Source: Paraphysoderma sedebokerense
Taxonomy: Eukaryota; Blastocladiomycota; Physodermatomycetes; Physodermatales; Physodermataceae
Direction: 5' to 3'
Assembly (NCBI GenBank): GCA_025602915.1
Contig: JAHLJZ010000064.1
Location: 62,001-126,000, forward strand
Length of the DNA: 64,000 nt
The notes below the pieces were generated by a model. It saw only the letters and a program-made list of their open reading frames with translations, was not told the DNA's origin and ran no database searches. This document shows, one piece after another, positions 20,630 to 34,822 of this stretch. How positions within the stretch are numbered: the stretch's first letter is position 1; each line of letters starts with the position of its first letter. The position numbers were made by a program, and so were the translations under genes.

Positions 20630-21806
20630 TTACCACCCGTCAGCATCATCTTGTTCGTCCATAAACACTGCCCACTTCGACGATTGCTTGACATGCTTTG
20701 AAATTGAATTCGTTTCATAGCCGAAAGGCTCGGAACGCTGGTCTGACTGTTGTTTTTGATGCGTCGTAAGCTCAGTTTTACAATTGTAGGACTCGGTAGC
20801 GTCTGGCCAATGTGTGTCCGTATTTGAATTGCCATTTGAATTTTTAGCGTGGTGTGACTTTCTGTACGGGGCACCTCTTGAAGATAGTTGATTTTTTACA
20901 CCGAATGGTTTCATGGGCCTCACGCCGACCTTGATATTCTTTTTAGGAACATGATCATGATTGGAGCGAATTCCAGATATACCGGAAGGTTTTGGTCGTG
21001 AGCGTTCACTAACTTCGGTTTCAGCTTGATCGGTATTCGAAGTAATTCTCGCAAACCCGAAAGTGTTGTCTTCCTAAGGTATGGTTAGAATCAGAATAAT
21101 CAATCCCACCCAGTAAGTAGTCAATGGAGATAACTAACATCTACCGACTCCGTTATTTCCTCTTCGTCAACGTAATCCACCCACCTCTGTCTGGTGGTTT
21201 TAGATGCACCTCGACTTTCATCCACTTTATTCTTTTTCATTTCCTTCGAGTCGTTGCGTTTGGAAGGTACTGATAAAGCTTGCGCCAACTTCATCTCCTC
21301 TTTCATACTCTCCATTTCGCCCCTCTTCATGTTCAGATCTTGGCAAACTTTTCTACATTCTGCGGCAGAGGAAGATTCATAGAAAACCTAAGCAGATTAA
21401 ATGTCGTGACCATGCGCAATCACGTTATGGCAAATTAGTTAATCTAATCACTAAAGTTCAACGAAGAAGTGGCGGTTTGAACGGACGATAACGGGAAAAT
21501 GGAAACGAATTCTATGTACATTCTGCAAACTTTGCTTCTGTTGACATATCTTTATTTAGAAGTGTTCATAGGATATGGAAGATAAAATTTATAACCCGGT
21601 TAGAGAAAACGAAATTAATGCAAACTAATATGACCAAGAAGGCACACCTTACAAGTCCACTTGTTTGTGGTCGTTTTTACTTGTTGAACCTGAATCAGTT
21701 CAAGAAGTGAAAATATATCCTCTGCATCGAATTATAGACAGCTCAACAATACCTGAAAGACACCGCAGTCTCCTGAAAAGCATTTGATTACATGATACTG
21801 TACCAT
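20630..21806 (-). CDS. MRNIP: MRN complex-interacting protein homologue, 271 aa
   Basis: In animals MRNIP binds MRE11-RAD50-NBS1 and protects stalled forks and breaks. Five exons join in phase: 21806-21753, 21689-21648, 21549-21520, 21387-21139 and 21070-20630. The N-terminal half-zinc-ribbon has CFSGDCGVFQ, NKWTCKICQQKQSLQ and AAECRKVCQDLN, matching the MRNIP pattern (C-x4-C, VKWTCKxCGEKQS, GADCRxxVQxLN). Two short conserved blocks follow: RWVDYVDEE near residue 110, and SKWAVFMDEQDD at the C-terminus, equivalent to the SKWAQF block. The middle is disordered and basic. Exon 3 is only 30 nt. The acceptor of exon 5 is placed at ggaag because it alone keeps phase. Conserved order and spacing make the family call firm; the cellular role is by homology. 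Confidence 0.8.
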
Positions 21807-22516
21807 CTTCGATAATTATTGTGTGAAATTGTCGAGAACCAAAGATCGCGCTGCGCGGTCATCCAGGTCCATCCGACTTGATTTTTGGCCAAGTTGCGTA
21901 CGCATCAAGCTTCAAAGTGCATAAAAAATTCTTCGAATAAACGTTACAAAATGCAATAAAAACGTTGTATAATGTCCAAAAACAAGAAGCAGAGAATTGA
22001 ATTATTCCAATGTATTCTGCTCGCACACTGTTTTCATCAGTTCATGCAGAGTTGCCACTTGCGTAATTGCAGTTTGGTCAATTCGCACCATAATGTAATA
22101 ATAATGAGGATTTGCAAAACTACTAATCCAGAGAGTTCGAGAGCATGGAAATGCAAATTCCTTTTAGCTTCTAATATTGCGTATCTCTGTTTGGATCGAG
22201 CATCGGTACACTATAACTGTAACAGTGAACTCATCACGTCTCATTTCATGAATGGAGGTCTCAGAAATGGGGGCGTCACCATCTACATTTTAATATCTTA
22301 TTCAATGGCGACAACTATTCCGATGAAGTAACAACGAATTCTACCAATATTCAATAGATGGCGTGATTTTTATAATTGTAAAAAGCATTTGGACTGCAGA
22401 TTGATCCTTTTTCGGCTGCTATAAAAGGACTTCAAAGTACCCTCTATTTCTACACCACTCATTGCCAACTCAATCATTCCAATTGACCTTCAACAACATC
22501 AATTAGAAATCCCAAA
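21807..22516. promoter_or_regulatory. Intergenic with TATA box of the Tyr/Gly-rich gene
   Basis: A TATA box (TATAAAAG, 22420-22427) lies 90 bp upstream of the ATG at 22517. The leader between them is C/A-rich. An ATG-initiated frame at 21972-22331 shows no family features and is not called. Confidence 0.6.
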
Positions 22517-24666
22517 ATGAGTGCGTCCTACTCGCATTGCCCCATCGTCTTCTGGATTCTAAGACTAACAACAACATGCAGCTTACGGTTACGAACAAAA
22601 AGAAGAAAGCCAATACGGCAACGAATCCTATGATTCTTACGGAAACAAGGAAGAAAGTTATGGTAGGTTAAATACATACAGTGCCCTCGATGGATTTGAA
22701 GATGATGGCATCTAAACTTTACGCGTCTCTTTGTAATCGTGGACAGGTTACGAGGCATCCACCGACTACGGTTACGCCAAGGAAGAGGAGTCAAGCTACA
22801 AAGAAGAATCCACCGACTATGGCTATGGCAAGGAAGAGAATCCAAGGATTATGGTTATGGCAAAGAAGAGGAATCAAGCTACAAAGAAGAATCCACTGAC
22901 TACGTTATGGCAAAGAAGAGAATCCAAGGATTACGGATACGGTGAAGAATCCAAAGACTATGGATACGAAAAGGAAGAACTCACCGACTATGGTTATGGC
23001 AAAGAAGAAAGCTACAAAGAAGAATCCACTGACTACGGTTATGGCAAAGAAGAGAATCCAAGGATTACGGATACGGTGAAGAATCCAAAGACTATGGATA
23101 CGAAAAGGAAGAACTCACCGACTATGGTTATGGCAAAGAAGAAAGCTACAAAGAAGAATCCACTGACTACGGTTATGGCAAAGAAGAGAATCCAAGGATT
23201 ACGGATACGGTGAAGAATCCAAAGACTATGGATACGAAAAGGAAGAACTCACCGACTATGGTTATGGCAAAGAAGAAAGCTACAAAGAAGAATCCACTGA
23301 CTACGGTTATGGCAAAGAAGAGAATCCAAGGATTACGGATACGGTGAAGAATCCAAAGACTATGGATACGAAAAGGAAGAACTCACCGACTATGGTTATG
23401 GCAAAGAAGAAAGCTACAAAGAAGAATCCACTGACTACGGTTATGGCAAAGAAGAGAATCCAAGGATTACGGATACGGTGAAGAATCCAAAGACTATGGA
23501 TACGAAAAGGAAGAACTCACCGACTATGGTTATGGCAAAGAAGAAAGCTACAAAGAAGAATCCACTGACTACGGTTATGGCAAAGAAGAGAATCCAAGGA
23601 TTACGGATACGGTGAAGAATCCAAAGACTATGGATACGAAAAGGAAGAACTCACCGACTATGGTTATGGCAAAGAAGAAAGCTACAAAGAAGAATCCACT
23701 GACTACGGTTATGGCAAAGAAGAGAATCCAAGGATTACGGATACGGTGAAGAATCCAAAGACTATGGATACGAAAAGGAAGAACTCACCGACTATGGTTA
23801 TGGCAAAGAAGAAAGCTACAAAGAAGAATCCACTGACTACGGTTATGGCAAAGAAGAGAATCCAAGGATTACGGATACGGTGAAGAATCCAAAGACTATG
23901 GATACGAAAAGGAAGAACTCACCGACTATGGTTATGGCAAAGAAGAAAGCTACAAAGAAGAATCCACTGACTACGGTTATGGCAAAGAAGAGAATCCAAG
24001 GATTACGGATACGGTGAAGAATCCAAAGACTATGGATACGAAAAGGAAGAACTCACCGACTATGGTTATGGCAAAGAAGAAAGCTACAAAGAAGAATCCA
24101 CTGACTACGGTTATGGCAAAGAAGAGAATCCAAGGATTACGGATACGGTGAAGAATCCAAAGACTATGGATACGAAAAGGAAGAACTCACCGACTATGGT
24201 TATGGCAAAGAAGAAAGCTACAAAGAAGAATCCACTGACTACGGTTATGGCAAAGAAGAGAATCCAAGGATTACGGATACGGTGAAGAATCCAAAGACTA
24301 TGGATACGAAAAGGAAGAATGACCACGGAAAGGATAATGGTTGGTTAACGCGCTTCAATTCCTTGTCCGCGTTTGCGGTCTGTTTATTAACTGTCTTTTG
24401 ACCTTGCTAGACTACAAGAACGACAGTTACGAAGAAACTAACTATGGATATGGTTATGAAAACGAAGATAACAAAGATAACTCTTACGCTGAAGATGACT
24501 ACGCTGACCATGCCGACTACACTGATTCTTATGGTTCGTGATCTTATTTCAAATGTCCATCATCAACTACAAAATTGACTAACAATGATTTATTACCAAA
24601 GCTGAACAAGATTACGGGTATACCTACGATTGCGACTATTCCAGCTCGTACACCTGTGTTTGTTAG
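22517..24666 (+). CDS. Tyr/Gly/Glu/Lys-rich repeat protein gene, frame-interrupted
   Basis: Five exons join in phase at their ends: 22517-22520 (4 nt, ATGA), 22582-22662, 22747-24339, 24411-24533 and 24602-24666. Three of the four introns interrupt a G at phase 1, two of them right after a TATG. Readable parts alternate DYGYGKEE-like units with SYKEES. The last exon ends CDYSSSYTCVC. Most of exon 3 is a 134-bp tandem array. One base is lacking per unit (gaagagaatcc where gaagaggaatc would keep frame), so the frame cycles and TGA stops occur near 23213, 23615 and 24017. The exon's total length still keeps phase. It is therefore a pseudogene, an assembly or consensus error at one base per unit, or a gene using an unrecognised mechanism. 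No signal peptide is seen. Confidence 0.5.
22909..24319 (+). repeat. 134-bp tandem repeat array, about 10.5 copies
   Basis: The anchor ggcaaagaagag recurs at an exact 134-base step, ending at 22920, 23054, 23188 and so on to 24260. The copies appear identical by eye. Two more diverged partial units precede the array (22760-22908). 134 leaves remainder 2 on division by 3. Confidence 0.95.
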
Positions 24667-25142
24667 AGTTTAAACGGGAAGTGCGTTAGTTAATAGAATG
24701 CAAATTGTAATAGTCTTAGTGTTCTAGAACTAGATCCTGGTAGTTGTGTTATACGAAGCAGATTTCATGGTGTTGACTAGTTTTGGAATTTCGTCAATAA
24801 AGCGAACTTTTCCCTGCTTGAACAAATAATAGCTGTTGAATGAAGGTCACCAAGCCCCGAACCATCATCACATCCATCTGATCCCAGACTGCCTATTCCA
24901 AGAATACCATTTCGGTTTTACCTTGAATTCCATTGGTTCTGGATTTCATAATTTCATATAAGTTCTGTGTCTGAATTTCTACCATCGAAATTGTGTCGTT
25001 AATATATTAAATCTTAGTATAGCAATCACGTGCGCTCATATTTTCGCCCTTTGTCGTCCTCAGTCCGTTTCGACCAAACTCAGCGCCCGAAAGTTCATCC
25101 GTTCCTCACTATTAACACCCCCAGATTGCGAGAAGTACAACG
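24667..25142. promoter_or_regulatory. Intergenic: 3' end of repeat gene, promoter of SLA2
   Basis: AATAAA at about 24796 probably ends the repeat gene transcript. The remaining 340 bp is the upstream region of SLA2; no clear TATA is seen close to its start. Confidence 0.4.
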
Positions 25143-28100
25143 ATGTTCAACCCATACGGAATGTCCTCTCGCCCTATCTCTCGAGATAAGGCGGAGATGG
25201 ATCTTGCCCTGGCTATCAAGAAAGCGACTTCGCAAGAAGAGACCTCGCCGAAACAAAAACATGTTCGAACATGTATCGTGTACACTTGGGACTACAAAAC
25301 TTCCGTCCCTTTCTGGAATGGAATTAAAGCCCAACCTGTATTTGCGGATGAGGTTCAGTGTTTTAAAGCGCTCATTACAATGCATAAGGTCATTCGTGGC
25401 GGTCATCCAGCGGTATGCTTTCTGTCTTGGTGGTCGAAACCTTAAATTAGCATCAATTCTTCGGGTTCAAAGGCAGCGAACGGAGGGTGTTGCAGTATGA
25501 ATAATGACATTCTGATTTATTTGGATACAACCGATAGACTCTTCCTGAATCAATTCAAGAAAAATCATTCATTACTTCGTTGAATCGTAATTTGGGATAT
25601 GATGCTCGCGGCTACGGTGCCCTCATCCGAAGCTATACCGATTTTCTGGGCTCAAAATTGCAATTCCATATGGTACATCCTGAATTTAATGGCACTTTTG
25701 ATTATGAAGAATACACCAGTCTGAAACAAACCAGTGATCCTAACGAAGGGTACGTTTACCGTCTTGTTATTAGCAGGTCGAAAGTTACATACACATTGGA
25801 TAGGACTGTTAGTACCAAACAAGATATGACATTATAACACATATTGTTGATATACAGATACGAAACGATTTCCGAAATGATGGCGTTACAGGACAAAATC
25901 GATGAATTCCAAAAACAAATATTCAATTCATTCAGAGGAACCTCCACCAACGAATGTAAAATTGCAGCATTAGTTCCACTTGTCGAAGAGTCGTACGCTA
26001 TATACAATTTCATTACTAGCATGTTAAGAGCTATGCATCGTCGTATGTTGTTACATTGATTTTACATGTTGTGAATTATGATTGACTCTTTAGCATGCTA
26101 GGTGTTGGAACCGTCGAAGCACTGAGCCCACTCCGCGAACGTTACAATTCTCAACATCATGCACTACGCCGCTTTTATGGGGAGGCATCAAACCTTCGCT
26201 ATCTGACTTCTCTCATCACGATCCCTAAACTCTCTGTTGATCCTCCGTCACTCTACGACAATGATGCCTTGGCGTCCCAACCCCCGCGACCCATCACTCC
26301 TCCGGATGAACCTGATGAAGACTTTATTAATCAACAGTTAGAAATTGAACGTGAGCTAGAGATGCAGAGACAACGGGAGCTAGAGTTACAGCGACAGAGA
26401 GAGCTGGAGCTACAAGCCCAGAAGCAGAGAGAACAAGACGAATGGATGAGGCAACAACAGATGATGATGATGCAGCAACAGCGGCAGCAGGAATTAGATG
26501 ATCGAGAGAGAAGATTTAGAGAAATGGAGGCTCAATTAGCTAATGCAAAAGCTCAGTGGGAACGGGACCAAAGAATGATTGGGCAATACGATGCGGTACG
26601 TCTGTTCGGAATATATTTGATTTTAGTGTTTTGTGTTGTTCAGAATCTAATCGTTACTCTGGCATGATACATAGAAAGTAAAAAGCCTTGAGGGTCAGTT
26701 AAATCAGCTCCAACTGAACAACAGATCCCAAGATGAAGCAAGAGATGACATGATTCGACAACTGCAAGGTACAGGCATTCATTTAAGTATCCTTGGTCTT
26801 CGTTCTTATCTGATACATTCTGTGGTTCTTGGTTTTTATTCTGGCGAATAGAGGAGCTCGCACTTTGGAAACAAAAATACGAGGCCCTTGCTAAACTTTA
26901 CGCACAGTTGCGAAAAGAACATCTCGACTTATTGACTAAATTTAAGGACGTAAATCAGAAAGCTCAGATGGCGATTGCCAGTCAAAGTGAGATCGACAAA
27001 TTGAATAATACATTGAAAGCCAAGAATTTAGAAATGGCGGATTTAATCAGGGAACGAGACAGGTTCCGCGATGAATTAGGAAGGATCAAGGACGTATGTC
27101 ACCTTCCTCCCCACCTTCCCCAGGTTAGCGGAACTAACTTTATACAACGCAACAACCATATTCTCGATGCTACGAATTGTTTAGTCAAATGACGAAGCAC
27201 TGTATAGACTACGTCGAGAAATCGAAGACTATAAATTTAAACTTGATGAATTGTCGAAATCGAAAGGTGCAGAAACCGAAACTTTAATGAAAAAATTCCG
27301 AGACGAACAAGACGAACTCGAGGCCCTTGTGAGAAGTAGAACCAGATTGGCAGATGATTTAAGAAAGATGTGTGATGAATTGAAGAGCGAATTGGAGGGA
27401 CTGAAGAGGGTGCGTTGGCTTGCATTGATCCGTTCTTATTAGTGACAAGGGCATTGACACTCTTCAATTAGAGCAAAGATGAAGAAGTTGCGATTTTGCA
27501 GGCTGGTATGGATCAGAGTATTATGGCGTTGGCCGATATGAAAAATGTATGATATTGAGTATCCTTCGACTTCCGCTAGCTTCGAAATGTAACTTACCTT
27601 GTGTTTTTATCTTATAGCGACTCGATGAAGGCGAAAGTGGATTACTGCAGAGAATGAGTAACATGGAAAAAGATCATGCTGCGCAACTGGATAAGATTTT
27701 AGGTTAGTTGTTGAAGCTACTATGGTTCGACTGATTAGTGCTAAAGCAGAATCATCGCAATCATAGACACAATTCTTCAGAATTGCATAAGCAAAATCGA
27801 CGAAAGTATTTTCGAACTTGATTCACCTACTCATTTGGGTAATCAAACGGCGACACCAGAATACACTTTGACCATTATTGAAAAAGTTCAGTCATCGTGT
27901 ACTGATTTTGCAAAGTCTTTCCAAGCTTACCTCACCCCTGGCGGAGATCAATCTGTCGCAATTACCACCGCTAATCAATTCGCCTACATGATGCAACAAA
28001 TGATGCACAATGCCAAGGGTGTCACGAGATTAGCTGAAGACGACGAAACGATTGACGAATTAATGTCATATGTCCGAAAATCGGCAATATCTGCTAAAGC

Positions 28101-28980
28101 TTTCTTCCAAAACGTACAATCCAAAAGTCTAGGGCTCGTTGAATCTTCTCAACGCCCTGCAGTTGTAATTCGAGAATCCGATAACGTGCACAGTAATTTA
28201 TCATCAGTTACTAAAACCACCGAGAAACTCGTTTCCAAGGATGTCAAAGATGTGACGTTGGCGGAAGATATAGCTGATGCGGTAGAGTCGGCCATGTTGA
28301 ACGCAGCCAAGGCCATTGAAGAAGCCACCAGCAGATTGCAGTCAATCATCAATGCACCGGCTGATCCCAAATTCTCTACGGCCGAGTTACAAGTTCACTC
28401 TTCCATTCTTGCTGCTTGTATCGCCTTGACGAACGCTATTTCCAATTTAATCCGTTGTGCTACCTTGTCTCAGCAAGAAATTGTTGCTCATGGAAAAGGT
28501 TCTGGATCGAAAACTGCCTTCTACAAAAAGAATAACCGATGGACAGAAGGACTTATCTCAGCAGCCAAAGCCATTGCCTTTGCTACTTCTATATTAGTGG
28601 AAACTGCAGACGGAGTAGTGAAAGGAACTCACGATATTGAACAATTGGTTGTTGCTGCTAACGAAGTTGCGGCTGCTACAGCTCAATTAGTCGCCGCTTC
28701 TAGGGTGAAAGCTATTCAAGGATCTAAGACTCAAGATAAACTCGAACATGCGGCGAAGGTTGTGTTGGATGCAACGAAGGCACTTGTCAGAGCTGCCAAC
28801 GAAGCAGCGGCGAAGAAGAGACGGGAGAAGGAAGAAGCGATCGATTTTGGTAAATTGAGTATTCATGAATTGAAAACGCAAGAGATGGAGCAACAGGTCA
28901 AGATATTGAAGTTGGAGAAGGATTTGGTTGATGCCCGAAGCAGATTAGCCGATATGAGGAAGACAAGTTATCATTCATAA
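25143..28980 (+). CDS. SLA2: Sla2/End4 (HIP1R) endocytic adaptor, 1,031 aa
   Basis: This protein links clathrin-coated pits and PI(4,5)P2 membranes to actin in endocytosis. Ten exons join in phase: 25143-25412, 25538-25749, 25858-26042, 26102-26595, 26675-26768, 26852-27093, 27185-27409, 27472-27546, 27618-27702 and 27767-28980. The N-terminal ANTH domain shows KAEMDLALAIKKATS, KQKHVRTCIVYTWD and FKALITMHKV, followed by SNLRYLTSLITIPKL. Residues about 300-360 are Gln/Arg/Glu-rich. A long coiled coil (about 360-650) follows. The C-terminal talin-type I/LWEQ (THATCH) domain covers about 760-1010, with RWTEGLISAAKAIA and EVAAATAQLVAASRVKA. Length matches the family. The start gives a standard Sla2 N-terminus. 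Confidence 0.95.
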
Positions 28981-30728
28981 GTGCTTGTTTTTGGTGTGTT
29001 TATTCCTAAAGTATTAAACGTCTTGGAAACGAAATGGTACCGCCGTGGGATTCCTAGAAACGAAGGCTTTTGCAAATTGATGTCTGGATAAAAAATCATT
29101 TAAATTTTGTGTATTGCGGTTGAGTATATATCGATTATATTGTTACCACCTTGTTTAAAACTATTATCACATTTAGTGTTCTTACTCGTTGTATTGATAT
29201 GATCTACTATTACATGACTTGGTCTGCATTTGATATTGAGTTCCCTTCCAAAGACGTAACTGCACACTTAAACCTACCTGATATGACACTCCTTTTCAGA
29301 ATCATGGAAGGCAGCACTGTATTTTTTCGCTTATAAATCAAATCATGTTGGATTTACATTGTGGCAACAGTTTGGTCAGATTGGAACGGGATTGGTCGCG
29401 TCTAAAGGAAAACTCATCTAGGTCGGGAACGAAAACTCCCCATTCATCCGCCCTATATACTTTATCAAATAACTCAAATGTGACACCACGTATCCTTCAA
29501 TCCATACAACCATTATAAAGAGCATTCTAATCTATGATGAACTAGTAAGGTATCGTTCAACACCTCTCATCAATTATGGTAATCGTATCTAGATCCATTC
29601 TCGTCTTCTGAAGATTGGCAGATATCGGCAATGTTGATGTGATCAGGTTTGCGGAATGTGACTACTGCAGATGATCGCTATTTACTATTTGGTAGAGTAT
29701 AATTCTGTAACACTCTCGTTGCTTCCGTCGCAAAGTTTACATTCTGTTTGTAGGTCGTAACGTCGTTACTTGAGTTGTTGCTCCATTGAACATTGGAAGC
29801 TCACCGATAAATCTCTTCTTCCTAATCCTGAAGTACTTCATTTGCTTGTGCTTGCTTCCGTTTGTTTTTGTTTGTGCAGGTATCCACATGATATTTGCTG
29901 CATCCCACCCTAATTTTCTTTTGTCTATTTCAATGGCTTGGTAGTTCAGCGACACGACATACGCCAGTTCAAGGTTGCTACTATGTTACAGCGCTTCTAT
30001 TATTAACCATCTCGACATACCAGTTGATGCGAAGACAACCGGCAGCGTTCCATTTCAGAACCATTCTACTTATTGCGAAGCTGCTTCCTGTACCGAGTTA
30101 GATGTTGACACAGTCCATCTGGTGAACACATCAGGGATGCCCCAAATATGTCTTCTTTTCCTGCTTTAAATTGCGACATGCCTTTGTGTTTTTTCGTGCA
30201 CATTTTACAGGTGACAGTTGTGTCAAGGTCCCGTTCATGGTCAGTTGCCAGGAAAGTGACGCTAGTGAACTATCGTCACATTATGTAAGCACATCACGAA
30301 ATCCACGGTCTGCTTCCTGTCACAGCAAAATGGCACGCCAATTCAGCTACCCGGCATTGGCAACAACGCAAATTGACATCCTGGCAGACTTGATATATAT
30401 CTTGAGTGTAGTTCAATTGATTGTACACCGGTTGTCAGAGCAGACTGTGTATCACTCTTAGATCTGGGTGCTCATTCATCGGGAAAATTAGTCCGGTTCA
30501 TTTTAATTTTCCTTGATCTCATTTAAAAGACTATTAGAAACAGAGGAATCTTTGTTTATGGTATCAAGGAAACCAATAGTTACTATAATTGGGAATTATC
30601 GTTGTTGTATCACGTGTCTCGTCCCAATCGGTTTCTTTGTTCAGGCCCAATTGTGATTCAGTCCGGAGCTCATCTTCACGACAGATTTGCAGAATTCCAA
30701 TTCCACACTCTGAATCATTAATTGATAC
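28981..30728. other. Intergenic, no gene recognised
   Basis: 1.75 kb without a recognisable coding exon, RNA gene or repeat on either strand. Short open frames lack start context and homology-like motifs. Confidence 0.35.
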
Positions 30729-32642
30729 ATGCATAGGCAACATAGTCGTCATCCTTCGTCGTCTATTCTCTCTAAACAACCCAAGTCATCTACAAATTCA
30801 GTATCTAAAGCGGAAATTAGTGAACGGCTCCATTTCCAGCCAACTTCCAATAACGTCATTCGGTCTTTGGAATCTCTAATTCAGAACCAGGACTCTACAG
30901 CTTCGTCACTATTAACTTCAATGAGCAAGCTTTCTCTAAGCGTTGATCAGTTGGATACTCTGTTGCAGGGCTTTGAAAACAGCGTCACTGAAAGTACTAA
31001 TTTTGATGGCAACAGTAGGAGGAAGCACTCTCGTACCAAAATTCACCATTCCAGTTCCGATATACGAAATTCAGTCCAAGAGGAGTTGTCTTCGGTTGAG
31101 AGAAATTCGAAAGTGAGCAGCAAATCGAAATCGAAATCGAAATCCCCATCGGTGTCGAAACGACGGACTAAATCATATTCGTCGATTCTTCAGTCACCAA
31201 TACCAAATCGGCCTAGCTTTGATTCATTGTCACCTGTAAAAGGAGGAACCCGAAATCATGATTCCGGTTTCTTTGAGGATTGGTCGCAAGACTTTGTTGA
31301 TTCGGCTGTAGGGCTGTCACCCTCGGTAGGTTTGACTGCCAGTAAGAAGAGTATAGTGTCCAACATACGGCCGGATAGCGAAACATCGAAACCAGACAAA
31401 CTGGAACCAGGTTATAAGCAAAGTCGATATAAGAAGTTGCCTCTTGGCAGCCCCCGGAGTAGGCTCAGCACTGTCAATGAATCTGCAACATGTCATGGAA
31501 CCGATACCGACCAAGACCTGGTAGCTGACGAGGTCAAGCCATTTCCGGAATCGAGATATTACTCTCTACCCGAACCCCAATCGCCTAAACCACCTAAGTT
31601 TGCCAACCCTGCCACTACGTTACTTGTACAAACGCTTTCTCATCTTTCTTGCGCTCAAACTCTCGACTCGACCGTTTTAGATCTTCTCCGAAATCTTTCT
31701 ACGACGTTAATTATTTTGAACGAGTCCATACACAATCCGAATTCTTTTTCTAAAACAGACGACACATTATCGCAACATAAGTTACACAAGCTGGCTAATA
31801 AACAAAAGGAGTTGAGTGATACCAGTTTGTCGATTCTGACCGCTCTCTCCGTATTATTGGGAAATCAAAGCCATAATACTCAATGGAACGAATGGAAGGA
31901 TTTTGGAGAAGGCTTGACGAAACAGGTAATGGACTTTGAGAAGTTTATCAGAGGCCACAATGAAGAAACCGTGGACGTGGATCGGTCGAAAGTTGATCAC
32001 TTTGAGGATGAACTCGATACAAAGTTTGAACGTAGTTTGCCTTCCACAAATGACCATTTTGACAATTCATTTATTCATACGCGCGACTCGACAGTTTCGT
32101 TTGACACTGTAGATAATCTGTTGCACTCGACTCCCGAACTCAAATCCATTCGAAAAGATACTCTAAGTCCGTCGTCACCTCATCCATCGGCGTCCAGCTT
32201 ACACACCTCGTCCATCATCAATTCACCAAACATGTCGTCGCTAAACCGGTCTACGTTCTCCACTCGTTCCCCCAGTCGTTCTCCATCCATCAACCTGCAC
32301 CCTATTATTAGCAAAAAATCAGAATCCCCTTTCACCGTCTCGAAAAGTATAGTCAAACCTCCATTAATTGGAAAATGGCCCGATACACCAATCTTTGAGG
32401 AGGACGACGATATGGAGCGATATTTTACGAAGACTGGTGACAGTAGTAGTGACGGTACCCAAAGCGGTTTCGAAGACGAAGTAGATGCAGAAGAGCAGAT
32501 GGTAGAAAGTGAGTTTAGAAATCAGTTTGACAGAGATGTAGGGTTTGCCGACGAATCCGGAAAGATGTTGCAAGATCAAGATGACTTATTTAGTCTATCG
32601 TCTTACACGTTTTCGTATGTCAGTGGATTAGATGAATTGTAA
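30729..32642 (+). CDS. Uncharacterised disordered Ser-rich protein, 637 aa
   Basis: A single exon opens at ATGCATAGGCAAC. The protein is strongly Ser-rich and low in complexity (SKSKSKSKSPSVSKRR near residue 135; Ser-Pro runs near 480-540). One more ordered helical stretch lies at about 295-410 (LVQTLSHLSCAQTL, LSILTALSVLLG). The C-terminus is acidic and ends FSYVSGLDEL. There is no signal peptide, membrane span or zinc motif. Many SP, TP and RS sites suggest phosphorylation. I recognise no family. The length of uninterrupted frame with coding-like composition supports a real gene. Confidence 0.65.
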   Translation: MHRQHSRHPSSSILSKQPKSSTNSVSKAEISERLHFQPTSNNVIRSLESLIQNQDSTASSLLTSMSKLSLSVDQLDTLLQGFENSVTESTNFDGNSRRKHSRTKIHHSSSDIRNSVQEELSSVERNSKVSSKSKSKSKSPSVSKRRTKSYSSILQSPIPNRPSFDSLSPVKGGTRNHDSGFFEDWSQDFVDSAVGLSPSVGLTASKKSIVSNIRPDSETSKPDKLEPGYKQSRYKKLPLGSPRSRLSTVNESATCHGTDTDQDLVADEVKPFPESRYYSLPEPQSPKPPKFANPATTLLVQTLSHLSCAQTLDSTVLDLLRNLSTTLIILNESIHNPNSFSKTDDTLSQHKLHKLANKQKELSDTSLSILTALSVLLGNQSHNTQWNEWKDFGEGLTKQVMDFEKFIRGHNEETVDVDRSKVDHFEDELDTKFERSLPSTNDHFDNSFIHTRDSTVSFDTVDNLLHSTPELKSIRKDTLSPSSPHPSASSLHTSSIINSPNMSSLNRSTFSTRSPSRSPSINLHPIISKKSESPFTVSKSIVKPPLIGKWPDTPIFEEDDDMERYFTKTGDSSSDGTQSGFEDEVDAEEQMVESEFRNQFDRDVGFADESGKMLQDQDDLFSLSSYTFSYVSGLDEL

Positions 32643-33059
32643 CTTCAGCAAATGCTGTAGTTATCGCTATGAATTATTTAGATATAATGATACATCACCC
32701 TGTAAATATGAAGTAGGTAGTAAATAAAATAGAATAGTTGGGATGTTCCTGTTCCCCACTTGACACTTTCCCTCAGAGTAAATGGTAGAAATTTGGCCAT
32801 TGACTGGAGATTCAGTGTCGGGCATTGGCAGAGGGAGAATCCATAACTTTACAAATGAAACAAAATTGATCTTTATCTTTCACATTCTAATACATGATTC
32901 TCCAATGCATAATTCTAAGTACTTCTACAATTCATGATACATTTAAAGCAAGAGTACAATATTTTGAAATCGTCAACTTGACTTGGTGACAATGTCATTT
33001 ATAAAGCGTTGAAAAGAAGTTTGTTGGGGGTTCCTGTAGATAGGGAAATATAATCAATA
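32643..33059. other. Intergenic between convergent genes
   Basis: 3' flanks of the disordered-protein gene and the subtilase. An AATAAA (about 32724) lies 80 bp past the former. Nothing else is seen. Confidence 0.4.

Positions 33060-34822
<1,763 letters not shown>

Noticed and set aside
21972-22331. ATG-initiated frame of 119 codons
   Set aside because: No motif, no promoter element or polyadenylation signal in position, and composition like the surrounding non-coding DNA.
22909-24319. Regular array mistaken for a CRISPR or centromeric satellite
   Set aside because: Units are directly adjacent with no variable spacers, readable as Tyr/Gly-rich codons in one frame, and flanked by in-phase exons of the same gene.
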